NCBI GenBank assembly: GCA_030248215.1
Contig: JASANG010001592.1
Coordinates: 1 to 64,000 of the forward strand
Direction of reading: 5' to 3'
Length of the DNA stretch: 64,000 bases
Source: Enoplolaimus lenunculus
Lineage: Eukaryota; Nematoda; Enoplea; Enoplida; Thoracostomopsidae
The notes under the pieces were generated by a model that did not search any database, was not told where the DNA came from, and saw only the letters and a list, made by a program, of their open reading frames with translations. A program made the translations under genes and the position numbers. Below are positions 34,224-44,891 of the stretch, piece by piece (within the stretch, counting starts at the first letter, position 1; every line of letters begins with the position of its first letter).

Positions 34224-36966
34224 TGTTACGACTAGTTGTTTTGGCATCATCTTTCGCTGCCTTCCTCCGGCCGCTGTTTTTGCGAATGTTAGGGATAACG
34301 GGAGTGAGAGCTAGGAGTGCGCCAATTTAAATTTGTTTGCTGATACTGATACCGATGCCGATTCCAATTTTATTGCGAGACACTTAGAGAATTTCTGGCA
34401 ATTCTGCATTAAATTATTATGCCGCGAATTCTTAACCCCTGACGACCACCAATATAAGTTAGGAATATGTTTATACAACCAACTGTTCGGTTCTGTTCTA
34501 CACATGAACCGTCTAATTTTGCCTCACATCTGGCTTCGGTAAGTTTTTTATATATCCGGCTCTGGTAATTTTTATTGCCGGTTGCACCTTGCCGGCCATT
34601 GACATCTTGCAAACTTAGGAAACGACATAATTCACACAACGCACAGATTACATTTGACACTACGCGTATGCTTAGCAAAAAACAAAAAACTGTTTAAAAA
34701 CAAGAGTTGGGGTTCCGGCCGATGGTTAAACTTATACAGTAGAGCGGTAATCTAAACGCCTGTTGTTGTAGAATCCTCGGTTCAGATACGAGCTTGCATA
34801 TAGGTTATGCTGTGGGTTTGATGCATCATAAAATGTAAATTATTTTTTATTGCCGTGCACTACAGTCTGCATTATGCGGGATTCACGTAACCATTTGTGC
34901 GTTTGGTACCTGTTTTTTCACCAACCCATAGCAGGTGATAAATACAATCCATGCGTATAGCTAGCTAGCTTCTACTTATCCATATGGGTAAGTATCAGCT
35001 GTAGCTATGGATTGCTAACCGCTGTTTTGCTACCCATATGGGTTTCTTATGTCTTTTGCACCAACACATATGGATAGCAAATTATTAGTTATTTTTGTAA
35101 AAATATTAAACGATAAAAACGTAAAAGACAAATCTAGTGTTCTTCTTGCTGTTACAAGCAAATTTTAAGAAGGATTAATACTGCTTTTGTATTATGTTAA
35201 GGTCCCGGTAAAATACGCCTGTTTTAGGGGATTTCTCAGGCATATTGTGCAGGTAAAAGCTGCCTATACTTTAAACATTGCGTATAAACAAATTTATGGG
35301 ATATTTCCTGTTTGCATGCCGTTTCACAAAATTTCGCTCATAACGGACAAGCAAGTCTCACATGCTTGTGTGCCCCGATTTTCAACAAACAAATTATATA
35401 CAACTCGTTATCTATACGCAGTCCTAACTTAAAACAACACCAGGAACCATTGGGACCTGCTCGAGTGATTAATCCGATATTTAGTTATGGAAATAAAACA
35501 TCTACCAGAACTGTGGACCCACCCTACACAAAGTTTAAAAGAACAAATACTAGCTATCCAAACAAGCAAAATAACACGACAAAACAAACATTTTAAAAAA
35601 TTTCTGTAGCCACTATTAAAATATAACCCATATGGGTATCTTGCGGACAAAACCGCAATCCATACGGGGTGTAATCAAAATTTTATAGCTATCCATATAG
35701 GTAGCTCGACCGAAAGTACCACTAGCTATGTAGTACTAATACTTACCCATATGGGTATCGTGAAAATACTTGTCACCAAGTATGGGTAAGGTGAAAAAAT
35801 AGGTACCAAACGCACAAGTAGTAACGTGAACCCCGCATTATTGAGTCAAAATATTCAATTTTTTACCACGTGGCTGCGTACACGTTTAGCTATTTTAAAT
35901 GCGATACATTTTTCTGACACAATTCAGTGTCCAACGGTGGGTTTTGGTTCGTCTGTGTGGAATCTTGATTTTTAGGAATTTTAATTTTGGTGGTGAATAA
36001 CATAACTTACACTGTTGAGGGGTACTAATTCGGTAGTCGGACCTTGAGTTTTTGGTGAAAAATAATGTAGGTATAAATGAGAATGTTCTCAACAACTTCC
36101 CATAATTTTTATGTTACTGGTTCTAAGTTTTTGTATAAGGCCCTGCAATTAAACTGGAAACTGTTAATTACCATGAGATTTTGTTAAATATTTGTGATAA
36201 TACCAATTGTACGCGAATTTTAAGTAATGCGTTATGCTGGAAGGAACGGAATTTGAAAGATTAATAATCGTATAAACTGTTCGAATTCCTTCATGTCTGA
36301 AAAGTTTTCCTGGAATATTCCTTGAATTCTCAGAACTAGGTTTCATTTTACAAAAATTTTCTTTCGAATGCAAGCTGAAACAACATCGTTTGGTAGAAAT
36401 GTTGTGCGAGATTTAAGATTTTGATTGAATTCTAAGAATTACTGTGACATTTTGAATTATTAGTATAAAATGGCTGGTTTCAAGCTCTTGGGGGCTCAGT
36501 TCGTGTTTTACAGCAAACTGCTGTCGGTGCTACCGGTGCTATTTTCTGGTTGTTTTAGCGTAGCTTTTTGATTTTACGGTATTTTTGCGGCTCTTGAGCC
36601 TTCTAAGCAACCGACGATTTCTGATTTATGTTTAGTCCCGACAGACATCCGAGTTTTACAATTGCCTTTGGGTAGTGTGGCTATAAGTTTTTGGGGCGCA
36701 GTGATTAAATTAGAAAAAGCGTGTTGTATTGTCCTGACAGACATCCGAGTACTCTAATTGCCTTCGGGTATCGTGTTTATTTTCCAAGTAGTTATAACCC
36801 TACTGTGGACTAAGTGTGCAAATTCAGAATTTTGTGTAAGCGTGTCAAAGCTACTTGTGAATTTTGGGGAATTAATTAAGAGTTGATTAGTTGTGCGCTT
36901 AGGTAACCGGCAGTATTGGAAGGCGTTCCTTGGAGTGCCGACCCTCTATACTGTACCGTTGTTACA
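34224..36966 (+). repeat. 3' LTR with a nested MITE-like insert
   Basis: Starts TGTTACGACTAG and ends GTTGTTACA, followed by ATTG. The length of 2743 bp includes a ~965-bp nested element at 34874-35838, leaving about 1.78 kb of LTR. That is long but possible for Gypsy elements. A weak tRNA-like pair of boxes (TAGAGCGGTAATC, GGTTCAGATACGA) lies near 34740-34800, so a SINE fragment may also be present. Confidence 0.9.
34874..35838. mobile_element. MITE-like element with ~50-bp inverted ends and CCATATGG palindromes
   Basis: The left end starts ATGCGGGATTCACGTAAC and continues through GTGCGTTTGGTACC to TTTTTTCACC. The right end is its reverse complement with a few changes. The interior repeats the palindrome ACCCATATGGGT or close variants at least six times (about 34980, 35030, 35060, 35630, 35690, 35745). 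No transposase is present. Target duplication is unclear. Confidence 0.8.
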
Positions 36967-37514
36967 ATTGCATGCAGTGATGGCATTCGTAAAAGTTGCA
37001 ATCGCGATGTTCTGATCGCCGCGACCACTGCGTCGCTGTGATTTATAATGCTTCACTACAAACCGTCTTACAATGCTATCGTTTAACGCTCGATTGCGTT
37101 CCGTAAACTCGTTTAAACAATTGCGAACTTGTCTTGAAAAATAGTAGGCAACATACAGGCACCAATGTCCGCATGTATCTGAATCAAGTGATTGCAACTG
37201 CCTGTTATTTATAGTTTTGCAACGGCGCCATCGCCTGTTGCGTAAAAATGTTGCGATGCTCGCGTTGTATGTGCCGCTTTTAGCCCGAACGAGTCAAAAT
37301 AGAGTAAACTGTGCTTGGTATCAAACCAAAGTAGCAACCAATAACAACCTGGTGAGCGGATGACATCGGTGTTTATAATTAGAAAGCTGGGCACTCGACT
37401 TATTGTTACAGGAAGCTGGTCCGCTGGAAAGACACCCAGCGCAAACTTTGACTTAAAACAATCAAACTTTATTGCGCAAGAAAGTTGTAAAGTATTCATA
37501 GTTTGTGTGTGCAA
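36967..37514 (-). pseudogene. Polinton adenain-like cysteine protease, broken
   Basis: Family: adenovirus-type maturation protease (C5/Ulp1-like). On the minus strand the N-terminal piece contains GVFPADQLP, PSFLIINTDV and LLYFDSFGL, and the C-terminal piece contains SLDSDTCGHWCLYVAYYFS, the region with the family's catalytic Cys. These blocks and their order are characteristic of Polinton proteases, expected to cut capsid proteins during assembly. The copy is broken by about one or more changes. It is followed on the same strand by the LTR insertion and then the ATPase. The C-terminal open stretch runs slightly into the LTR terminal bases. Confidence 0.88.
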
Positions 37515-37740
37515 GCAAAACCATTAAACATAGTCAGTCAACACGTTGCGATTATTGTCAATATAAATGCAATTATCGTATACCATATAAACAACAATAG
37601 TACAAGATTGATCAATATCTTTAACATCAAATTGCATTTTCAACGTTAATTCACCATGCATGCAACTGTGATTTCACGCTATTTCTGCATTTCCTGGTGT
37701 TGTTAATTCAAATTTGTTGATAGGATATTTTTTCGTTGTA

Positions 37741-38505
37741 GCGGAGCAATATCAGGTGGAGTCACAGGCGCTTTTGCTGCAGGAGTAATACTTGCATTTG
37801 GAGCAGCGTAAGATACATTTCTGAGCGGGATTTTATTTATTTTGTACTTTGGATGTGCCCTAAATTGGCGTGTGTGTATGTGTGTGAGCGTATGCCTATT
37901 TGCGAATGTGTGTGCTTGCATGTTTAGAAGTTAATTGCTAAAGAAACTTACATTAGCAACATGCTGCAAAACAAACAATTCGAAAGGCCTACAGTCTGAA
38001 GACGAATCGATACTAGTCTGTATCCATTTGACGATCATTTGAGTATTAGTGGCCAAACACTTTGCTAGATAAATCGATCCGTTACTGCCTTTCGTTGTAA
38101 ACGGTTGTTTGTGTAGTTGATATGTTTTTTCGACGCTCCGACAACTATGGTTTCTTTTGCTTCAGATACCTCGGTCATAATTGGAGAAAGCGGCGTCAAT
38201 TGCAACGAAGACTAGTCCAGCCACTGCCGAATCCTGATGTTGAAATGTTAGTTTTTAGTACCTCTGGAAATGCTCCAGCTGGAAATATTTACGAAACGCC
38301 AGCAAGTGTACCGACTGACTCTAACTTTTCGTCTTCAGTGCATAGTTTGCAAAATCAGTACAGGACAATTACCATACCTATCGAAAATGAACTAGCTGCT
38401 GGCGTTTCGATAGCTAATATAAGCATTGATGAGGACAGCGATGGCTATTGTCTACCTGACTTAAAATCAGACCTATCAAAGATGAAAAAGTCAGTTAACT
38501 TTTAA
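37741..38505 (+). CDS. Plus-strand Polinton gene with Gly/Ala membrane-like segment (unrecognised)
   Basis: An upstream open stretch near 37741-37806 encodes a Gly/Ala-rich hydrophobic segment (GAISGGVTGAFAAGVILAFG) typical of a membrane helix. It ends at a GTAAG donor-like site. A second open stretch 38122-38505 starts after a CTTCAG acceptor-like site. It encodes a basic patch (HNWRKRRQLQRRL) followed by a Ser/Thr-rich acidic tail (SIDEDSDGYCLPDLKSD). Polinton genes often contain introns, so these may be exons of one gene. The layout of one membrane helix followed by basic residues suggests a small type of membrane protein. I do not recognise a family. It faces away from the protease gene. 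Confidence 0.45.
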
Positions 38506-38686
38506 CCTACCCATTTTGATATCAGCATACACTTAAATTCGATGTCGTATATGAATATTTTCATTCACTCAAACAATTAATTTCTGTCTTCTGGTTGAAT
38601 TGTAGTGTAGTTACGTTTAACCCCTTGCTTGCTTTTCTTTCGCACATTCGTTCGAGATTGCAGTGACGTTGGTGTAAAATTCTAGA

Positions 38687-38926
38687 TGCCGTTGAAAATG
38701 CAGCGCCGCCGGTCGCAAATCCTCTTAATGAACCCGAAAATGATGGTTTAGCGAGTAGGGTGGCTGAAAATGTGGCTGTAGCGTCCTCAAATGACGATGA
38801 TGATTTTATTGGTTATGAGAAATGCCCAAATTGTAAACTTGATGTTGACGCTGCAGAACGGCAGCATAATGATTCTACGGACGAAATTATTGAAATTCGT
38901 TGTCAAAATTGTGGTTATGTGTTTTA
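38687..38926 (+). CDS. Small acidic zinc-ribbon protein (partial or exon)
   Basis: An open stretch ending in TAA at 38926, with an acidic N-terminal part (SSNDDDDFIG). A C-terminal pair of Cys knuckles follows (YEKCPNCKLDV about 25 residues before RCQNCGYVF). CPxC...CxNCG is the shape of a zinc ribbon as in RNA polymerase subunits and transcription factor S/TFIIB-like proteins. No ATG opens it in frame within a reasonable distance, so it is probably a downstream exon, perhaps of the gene at 37741-38505. Function is not assignable beyond zinc binding; nucleic-acid contact is a guess. Confidence 0.5.
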
Positions 38927-40525
38927 ATCTCGAACAATTTTTCCGATTGATTTCTTTTAGTTGCATAGTTGGTTTATTGTTTGGCATCAGTCGATGTCAG
39001 TTTGTTTTGTCAAAATAGTTGACAACGATGTAGCAGATTATTTCAACCAGTAGTAGCTTACAAAACTAAGTCTTGATGGTGCCATTGATGTCTAATTCGA
39101 AAAAAAGTTTGGGTTTGATTTATACCTGTAGGTGGCTCTGCCACTCTTAAACCTATTTCAAACTAAGAACTAAAACATAAATTAAAATCAAATATCAAAA
39201 CCACACCTTAAGGGAGTCCCTGGCTTCACCTAGTCTCTTTTAGAACTTAAGTTAGGCTTAGGCGTTGCTACAAGGCGCAGAATTGTTAAAACCGACGCTA
39301 TGGCGGCTGTGTCCGCAATGTAAACTTACCTGGGCCCTGCGTGGCCGTATAATGTTGTTGAATAGTATTTTATATCATTTTGGCTATATTTACTACTAAC
39401 GATATAGCTAGGCTATGTCAGCACCAATATGGTGCTTGATAGTTGTGAGCGTCTGGTACGTTATTGTTGTTGTTGCGGAAGGTGTACCGGGTGTGTGGCT
39501 CTGGACCTCAACCGCATAACGGACACCCAATTGTGGGTGTCGGCAATATGCAAATGAGGTCGAGATGCATATGGGTAGCCGGGACCGGAATCAGTATCAT
39601 ATTCATAGCTGGTAGAAATCGGTGAATTGTTGCATTTTTCGGGCTTACAGTCTTAAATTTTTGGTGCTTTACGGAGTGACAGAGGTTTGACTTGCATTGG
39701 GTAAGTAGGATTTGATAGCAATTTGTATTAAGAAGTGTCACAGTGGCTTGAGCATGTGAAGGAAATCGAGCAGCACGGATAGTTGTGTGCCGCAAGGTGC
39801 AAGGTTTACCCAGTATTGGATACTGGTGTCATGTGTTAAGGGAGAACTTGGGAATTATCGGAGAACCCGGGAAAAGTAGTCTAATAAGGGTTAGATTTAT
39901 TATTCTACAACGGATTGGGCCAAATCTAACGGGGTTAGATTGGTCGGTAAAATTTGGTGTAACTCTAACGGGGTTAGAGTGCACGGTTTACAGGGTGTAA
40001 TTCTAACGGGGTTAGGATTGCACGGAGTCTGGAAAAAGAGCAAAAGTATTGGTATCGGTGAAGCCAGTGACTGGATTAAACAGATTCAGGTGTCGGCTTA
40101 AAGGATTCCGGCTCAGGTTGCCAGTTAAATTGCATAACCTGTGATTTACTGGTATTGCGTATTGGGTGTTATAAAGTATTTGGGAAGGTTAATAAACGAT
40201 TACCGGCCGCGTTTACTAAATCAGATCGATAAGCATACATCGAGAAAAGAACTACAAAAGGCGATACAGGATACAGGGTCTGACTAAAATCACGAACGTC
40301 TCACAATACCTATCTGTATGCGTTCTTGATGAAAAGAACAGTACGACACCGTGCTTTATTCTACTAATTCAATGTTTCTGCGTAGAATATTAATAACACT
40401 TACCGTTCGCTGATCCAGTGAAAGTTCTTCAGAACGTCTTTATAAAAACAACTGTAAAAGTAGGCAATCTTTTCAGAGCAAAACTACAATTGTGAATGCA
40501 AGTTAACTGCTTTCGGACAAAATTT
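38927..40525. other. Polinton stretch without supported gene; CTAACGGGGTTAG repeats
   Basis: No gene is supported over 1.6 kb. Between 39898 and 40020 the near-palindromic string CTAACGGGGTTAG occurs three times at ~50-bp spacing, each time next to a TTGGTGTAAC/GGGTGTAAT-like string. A longer block near 39480-39790 has open frames without motifs. This material is unlike Polinton core and may be inserted DNA. Confidence 0.5.
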
Positions 40526-41070
40526 CGCTGCCTTTTAAGGTATGGGTCGTAAACATTTTCTACCCTAATCGTGTTGTTATTAACAAAGACTTAGTAATTT
40601 TTGAGCTGCAAACCCTAGATTTTGCTGATAGTGCACTGTTGTAACTGGTACCGGCCGCCGTAAATTCGCGGAATCAGAAGTCACGCGAACATAATTTGTA
40701 ACTTTCATTTAAATTTTTTACGGCTTTTAGCTCTGCAGAGCACGTTTGTACCAGCTTCAGCTGATCTGGGCTTTTTTAATCGTATTAAATAACTAAGTCA
40801 ATGCTAACAACAACAACATCGTCTTCGTTGCCTATAAGTCATTAGTTTTTCCAGAAGCCCAGCCTTCTACGTCACCTTCAAAACGTTCATCTTGAACATT
40901 TTCTACCTTTATCTTGGTTATTGTTAGCAACATCCTAATAAATTTGACAAGGTTTTTATATTAAAATATAATTAGTTTCGAACTATCAACCTAGATCTGC
41001 CATCATTGTTTTGTTGTAACTGGTACTGAAAGATAAAGCTAGTTGATCTGAAAGTCACGAGAACGATCTA
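40526..41070. repeat. Diverged direct duplication, ~370-bp offset
   Basis: Paired strings occur in the same order in two blocks: AACATTTTCTACC (near 40553 and 40897), TTGTAACTGGTAC (near 40640 and 41012), AAGTCACG (near 40680 and 41052) and GCTAACAA-AACAACATC (near 40802 and 41085). This looks like an old tandem duplication of a ~370-bp segment. No gene is seen. Confidence 0.6.
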
Positions 41071-41149
41071 TGGACTCTTGCTTTGCTAACAATAACAACA
41101 TCATCCGTTGTATGCTATATAAACGGATGTATCTGGTACAGGAAATCAT

Positions 41150-41841
41150 TTGTCTGTTTTATATCATCTATGCTCTGCTCGTTTTCTCATCGGGAAATAC
41201 GACATTTTACTATATACAAGCAATTTTGTTGGCGTTTGCGTTTCAAGATTTCACGTACTGAGTTACTTTATACATCGGCAATATGGCGGCAGTCTTGCTC
41301 AACACGACGCACATCGGAGAAGGATTATTGGTCAGAACAGAGGTGACGGTCCGGTTCCGGTACTCGGAACAAACATATCATTTCACCATTCCGCCAAATG
41401 TTCGACGAGATCAATTAAGCTGGCGCCAGGAAATCAGTCAGAAGTAAGTCGTACGGTATGTCTTAGAATTCAATAGCTATAATGATCCTTTAAGTTCGTT
41501 AAATATCACTGACTACTTTTTGTCTCGATACTTCAAAGTCTAAGTCTTCTGTTCTTTCGTTCTAGTTCCGCTCTTCGAATGAACGGTACTTATTTCGACG
41601 TGCAGCAGAAGTCTTGGTGTGGATATTTGACCGTTTGCCGGAACCCTTAGTGTTCACTAAGGGTAAAGATCAGTTAACTTTTATCAAAATGGTTGCTCGT
41701 CGCACTGGATACATCAACTTAGTCATCAAGGACTTAGCAGATGCAGGTTTTCCATCATTCGTTTTCATGGAACAACACTTTCTTGGCGACTACTGCGATT
41801 ACCATTTGGGTAGGCCTATGAATGAAAAAAATTTGTACTGA
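41150..41841 (+). CDS. Unrecognised Polinton cargo gene, probably two exons
   Basis: A long downstream open stretch (41566-41841) encodes FRSSNERYLFRRAAEVLVW, then LPEPLVFTKGKDQLTFIKM, then NLVIKDLADAGFPSFVFME and ends at TGA. It follows a TTCTAG acceptor-like site. An upstream open stretch, 41150-41443, ends at a GTAAGT donor-like site. The ~122-bp interval between them has intron-like GT...AG ends. The product is small, mixed alpha/beta in feel and slightly basic. I recognise no family. It lies on the plus strand between the protease and capsid genes, in the region where Polintons often carry variable cargo. It is unlikely to be a chance frame because of its balanced composition, but this is a judgement. 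Confidence 0.5.
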
Positions 41842-42035
41842 GTACCGATGCAGTTTACTTATGCATTACATTACCGTTGTAAACTGGATTAGTAGCTCAT
41901 AACACTCGGAAACTGAATTGATTTTTTCCCATAAACGTATGAACATTGATGTAGATAAAGCATGGTGTCAGTACAAGTAATTATTTTTTAATACTTATAA
42001 TAGTATATAAGCTGATGATTTTGACGTGAATTAAA

Positions 42036-42287
42036 ATGGAACAAAAAATGATTGAAAAGATTTATGTTTACCTAGAATCTGAACTTACAGATTCAGAAGT
42101 TGACTGTTATCTGTCAACTTTCCTTGATTTTGGCCTGAACCAATTTGAAGTTGGTTTAACGAAAATTGTTATTCCACGTCCTATCTTTAGGAGACTTTTC
42201 ACTAAGCTATTATTCGCCGGATACGAAAACATTTCACAATATAAACATACCTGCAATGGTATGTTACGATATTCAATGTTTCATTGA
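42036..42287 (+). CDS. Unrecognised small plus-strand ORF (83 aa)
   Basis: The ATG at 42036 gives MEQKMIEKIYVYLESELTD. The first half reads like a small helical domain (DSEVDCYLSTFLDFGLNQFEVG), then a basic, hydrophobic part (KIVIPRPIFRRLFTKLLFAGY). No family is recognised. It shares strand and region with the gene at 41150-41841 and may be a small cargo gene or an exon. Further short open stretches follow to about 42640 (for example around 42470-42600) but are not strong enough to call. Confidence 0.35.
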   Translation: MEQKMIEKIYVYLESELTDSEVDCYLSTFLDFGLNQFEVGLTKIVIPRPIFRRLFTKLLFAGYENISQYKHTCNGMLRYSMFH

Positions 42288-42888
42288 TTATCTACGATCT
42301 AGCATAGCAAAAATAGATAAAAAAATTTATTAAAATTAACTATAGCGAGTTAACTAAGAAAGTTACCATTAAATGTACTGGCGGCAGTAAAATTAAAGGC
42401 ATTTCGATTAGACTTAAAGAAATTTTGGGTTTAAATCAAAATTCTATTGAAGGTTCCGTTACAGGGAACGGGTAGTAGATATGTGGCTCTATACCAATTT
42501 CTTCTTTTTACGTTGTGATTTTATTGGAGGTCAGGTTGTAGAAGACAACTCTGAAAAAACGCTAACTCTAATTCCAAATTTAAGGGTAAAAGAACCGGTG
42601 TTATATTACGAACCTTCAAATATAAAAATTTTTAGACTGTAAATTGCTGTATTCAAAGAAGTTAAAGTTGCAAGTGTTAGATAGCTTTGGCAAGCCAGTG
42701 CAATATGGTAGCAACAGAATTTGTTTAGAATTGCAATTTCGAAGAAAACAAGAAGCTATTTTAGTTGTGTGAAATGTTTAGTATCAAATAATTACCCATT
42801 CCATTCGAAAATCAGAAGTTCGGCAAATGCCAAGACCAACTTTCTTGCAGGTTTAATACACACCTCGCGAGAAAACAAATTAATAAAA

Positions 42889-43332
42889 CCTAGGTTTTTC
42901 TTGTAGGTTTAATACACACTGCGCAAGAAAAACAGCGGAGTGCAAAGTAAGCTTAAATTCTTTCTTTCATTGATGTTAAGGGGCATCCTTCATGAATGAA
43001 AGTGAATGAATTTAAGTCGAAACGCACAGGGTGAATGAGTCGACGCATTTTAGAGTTGCTACGCTGGAAGCGCACTAAGGTAATAAGATTTTAACAAAAC
43101 AAACATTGAAACCTAGGTTTTTCTTGCAGGTTTAATACACACTGCGCAAGAAAAACGGTGGAGTGCAAAGTAAACTTAAACTCTTTGTTTCATTGGTGTT
43201 AAGGGGCATCCTTTATGAATGAAGGTGAAAGAATTTAAGTCGAAACGCACAGGGTGAATAAATCGAAATGGACAAGTTGAATGAGTCGACGCATTTTAAA
43301 GTTGCTAAGCTGGGGGGACCGCGCTTAAGGTA
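42889..43332. repeat. Tandem duplication, 223-bp unit
   Basis: The block starting CCTAGGTTTTTCTTG at 42889 recurs at 43112. Both contain AATACACACTGCGCAAGAAA, AAGGGGCATCCTT and AATTTAAGTCGAAACGCACA. The second copy has an extra ~20 bp (AATAAATCGAAATGGACAAG). A shorter third fragment (GGTTTAATACACACCTCGCG) precedes them near 42850. Function unknown. Confidence 0.85.
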
Positions 43333-43603
43333 AGAATACTACTGGGACAACCGCAATTTTTACAAAAAGGCGTGCTTTAGTGACCTCAATAGAACAAATC
43401 CAGCTGGTGGCGTGTTTTATCACCAAATTAAGAAGTCACTGATCAGACAATTGTGAGTTTTTGATATTTTTTAAGATTTAATATGTTCTTTGTGATTGCT
43501 AGTAATGTTTAATTCAAAATTTCAAGGCTTCAGGGAAAAAGGTTTGCTCGAAACATTGTACGAAATTTTTAGTAAGCTCTTAAAGCCTGGGTTGGGACAG
43601 CTT

Positions 43604-44032
43604 TTACACTGGGTCCCACGGCGGGGTTATTACTACTGATATGATTTTGTCTTGCAATTTAACATCAATTCGCTTAAACATTGCATGTCCAAATAAATTA
43701 ACTAGTGCAACCTCTGAATCTGCAGCTAGTGGTTTCCCACTGGCAGGCATGATGCGTGCTGTGATTTTCAAGTAAAACACTGGATCTAGAAACTCTTCTT
43801 CGTTGCCAGCAATGAAAAAGTTGATTGCAGTGACACCGTTGATAGTGCTGGATGGGCGAATGTCGCTCCACGTACTATCAATAATTGAATTTTGAAACAG
43901 TTTGTCCGAAAAAAGGTCTAATTCATTCTTGAATGCAACCGCTGACGACGTATTGTTGCTGATAGTGGTGCCACTGCCGTCAGTACGCTTTCTCTTGCGT
44001 TTGGTTAGTTTTATCGGTTTATTTGTTGACAT
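43604..44032 (-). pseudogene. Polinton major capsid protein, partial
   Basis: Family: double-jelly-roll major capsid protein. The start at 44032 (MSTNKPIKLTKRKRKRTDG) gives a basic N-terminus. It is followed by the early jelly-roll part (NELDLFSDKLFQNSIIDSTW, then INFFIAGNEEEFLDP) and the typical VALVNLFGHAMFKRIDVKLQ block, which matches the conserved N-x-x-x-x-x-x-F-x-x-V-x-V-x-L pattern of Polinton capsids. Only about 140 residues of an expected 600 or so are recognisable, so the gene is a remnant. It is followed upstream on the same strand by the pVI-like and penton-like genes, the usual virion gene cluster. Confidence 0.75.
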
Positions 44033-44226
44033 TGTGTTTTTAGCAAAAACAGTAACTGTACAAATGTGTATACGTAAATTAACAATTGCTTATATACGTT
44101 TCAGTTAGCCAAAGATATCTGATGCAAGAATTTGACGTCGTCGTTTTCCAACGCTACACCGTGATTTGCTGCTGCTGCTGCTGCTGCGAGATTTTGCCCT
44201 TTTTGCTTTTGTAATTTTCGATGATT

Positions 44227-44706
44227 TTATATTGCCGCGGCGAGCATCGGCTTGCACAGCAAGCCGTGATTTTTATTTATTACGGCCACCACCGCCGCCG
44301 CCGTGTTGAGTATTGTTGTTGTAGACTCGTGAACAGTTAAGTGTGCAGCAATGCTTTGTCTAATATTTTGCGCTATACGTCGTGGTAGTTTTTCGGTTCC
44401 TCTACGGCACTGATCGTTGCCAACACTAGCTGATATGTCGGTTTTTAACTGTGGCGATGGCTTATCGCTTATTGGTTTTTGCAGCTGCGATGCAGACTGC
44501 ACGTTTAGCTGAGGTGGCACCTCGTTGCCGCGTTGTTGTTTCGCTTGAATCTGAGATGCAACCGTTTCTGAAACTCCCCGAAGAACGTGAAGCGCAAAGT
44601 ATTTTGCTGCAGCAGGCATTGCCACACGTGCTAGCGTTGGAAATGCTGAACCCAATCCAAAACCGCGTTGGGAAATCACAAACGGCAAGTGTGTCATTAT
44701 TCGCAT
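44227..44706 (-). CDS. pVI-like minor virion protein of Polinton (probable)
   Basis: The ATG at 44706 gives MRIMTHLPFVISQRGFGLGS. The N-terminus has the glycine-rich plus amphipathic layout (GFGLGSAFPTLARVAMPAAAKYF) seen in adenovirus pVI-like and Polinton minor virion proteins, where it can disturb membranes. A long polar middle (Gln, Ser and Pro-rich) follows, then HLTVHESTTTILNTAAAVVAV near the end. About 159 residues are in an uninterrupted frame. It lies between the major capsid and penton-like genes on the same strand. Identity rests on position and the N-terminal pattern, so it is probable rather than certain. Confidence 0.55.
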   Translation of the reverse strand: MRIMTHLPFVISQRGFGLGSAFPTLARVAMPAAAKYFALHVLRGVSETVASQIQAKQQRGNEVPPQLNVQSASQLQKPISDKPSPQLKTDISASVGNDQCRRGTEKLPRRIAQNIRQSIAAHLTVHESTTTILNTAAAVVAVINKNHGLLCKPMLAAAI

Positions 44707-44891
44707 TGTTTAATTAGTGCGTCGAACATGTAACTTTGCAATAACGAAACCACAATTCTCAAATTGAACGTACACGTTGCGTTCCGTTTTTATATATAAT
44801 TTTATGCTTGTGATCAAGTTGCGTTCAAGCGGCATATAGTGGGGATACGAAAAAGTGAGTGTTGTTTGCACAATTGCCGATTTTGGTCTTC

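Larger units (their letters stand above)
24524..36966 (+). mobile_element. Ty3/Gypsy-type LTR element with gag-env-pol order, looks whole
   Basis: The boundaries are set by LTRs beginning TGTTACGACTAG and ending GTTGTTACA, with the 4-bp target duplication ATTG at 24520-24523 and 36967-36970. Next to the 5' LTR is a tRNA-Gln-type primer binding site, and next to the 3' LTR is a polypurine tract. One long open frame covers gag, an envelope-like region, protease, reverse transcriptase, RNase H and integrase. The frame shows no breaks. In the comparable 3' part the LTRs differ by roughly 5%, so the insertion is not very recent, unless sequencing errors inflate this. It is younger than the Polinton it interrupts. 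Confidence 0.95.
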
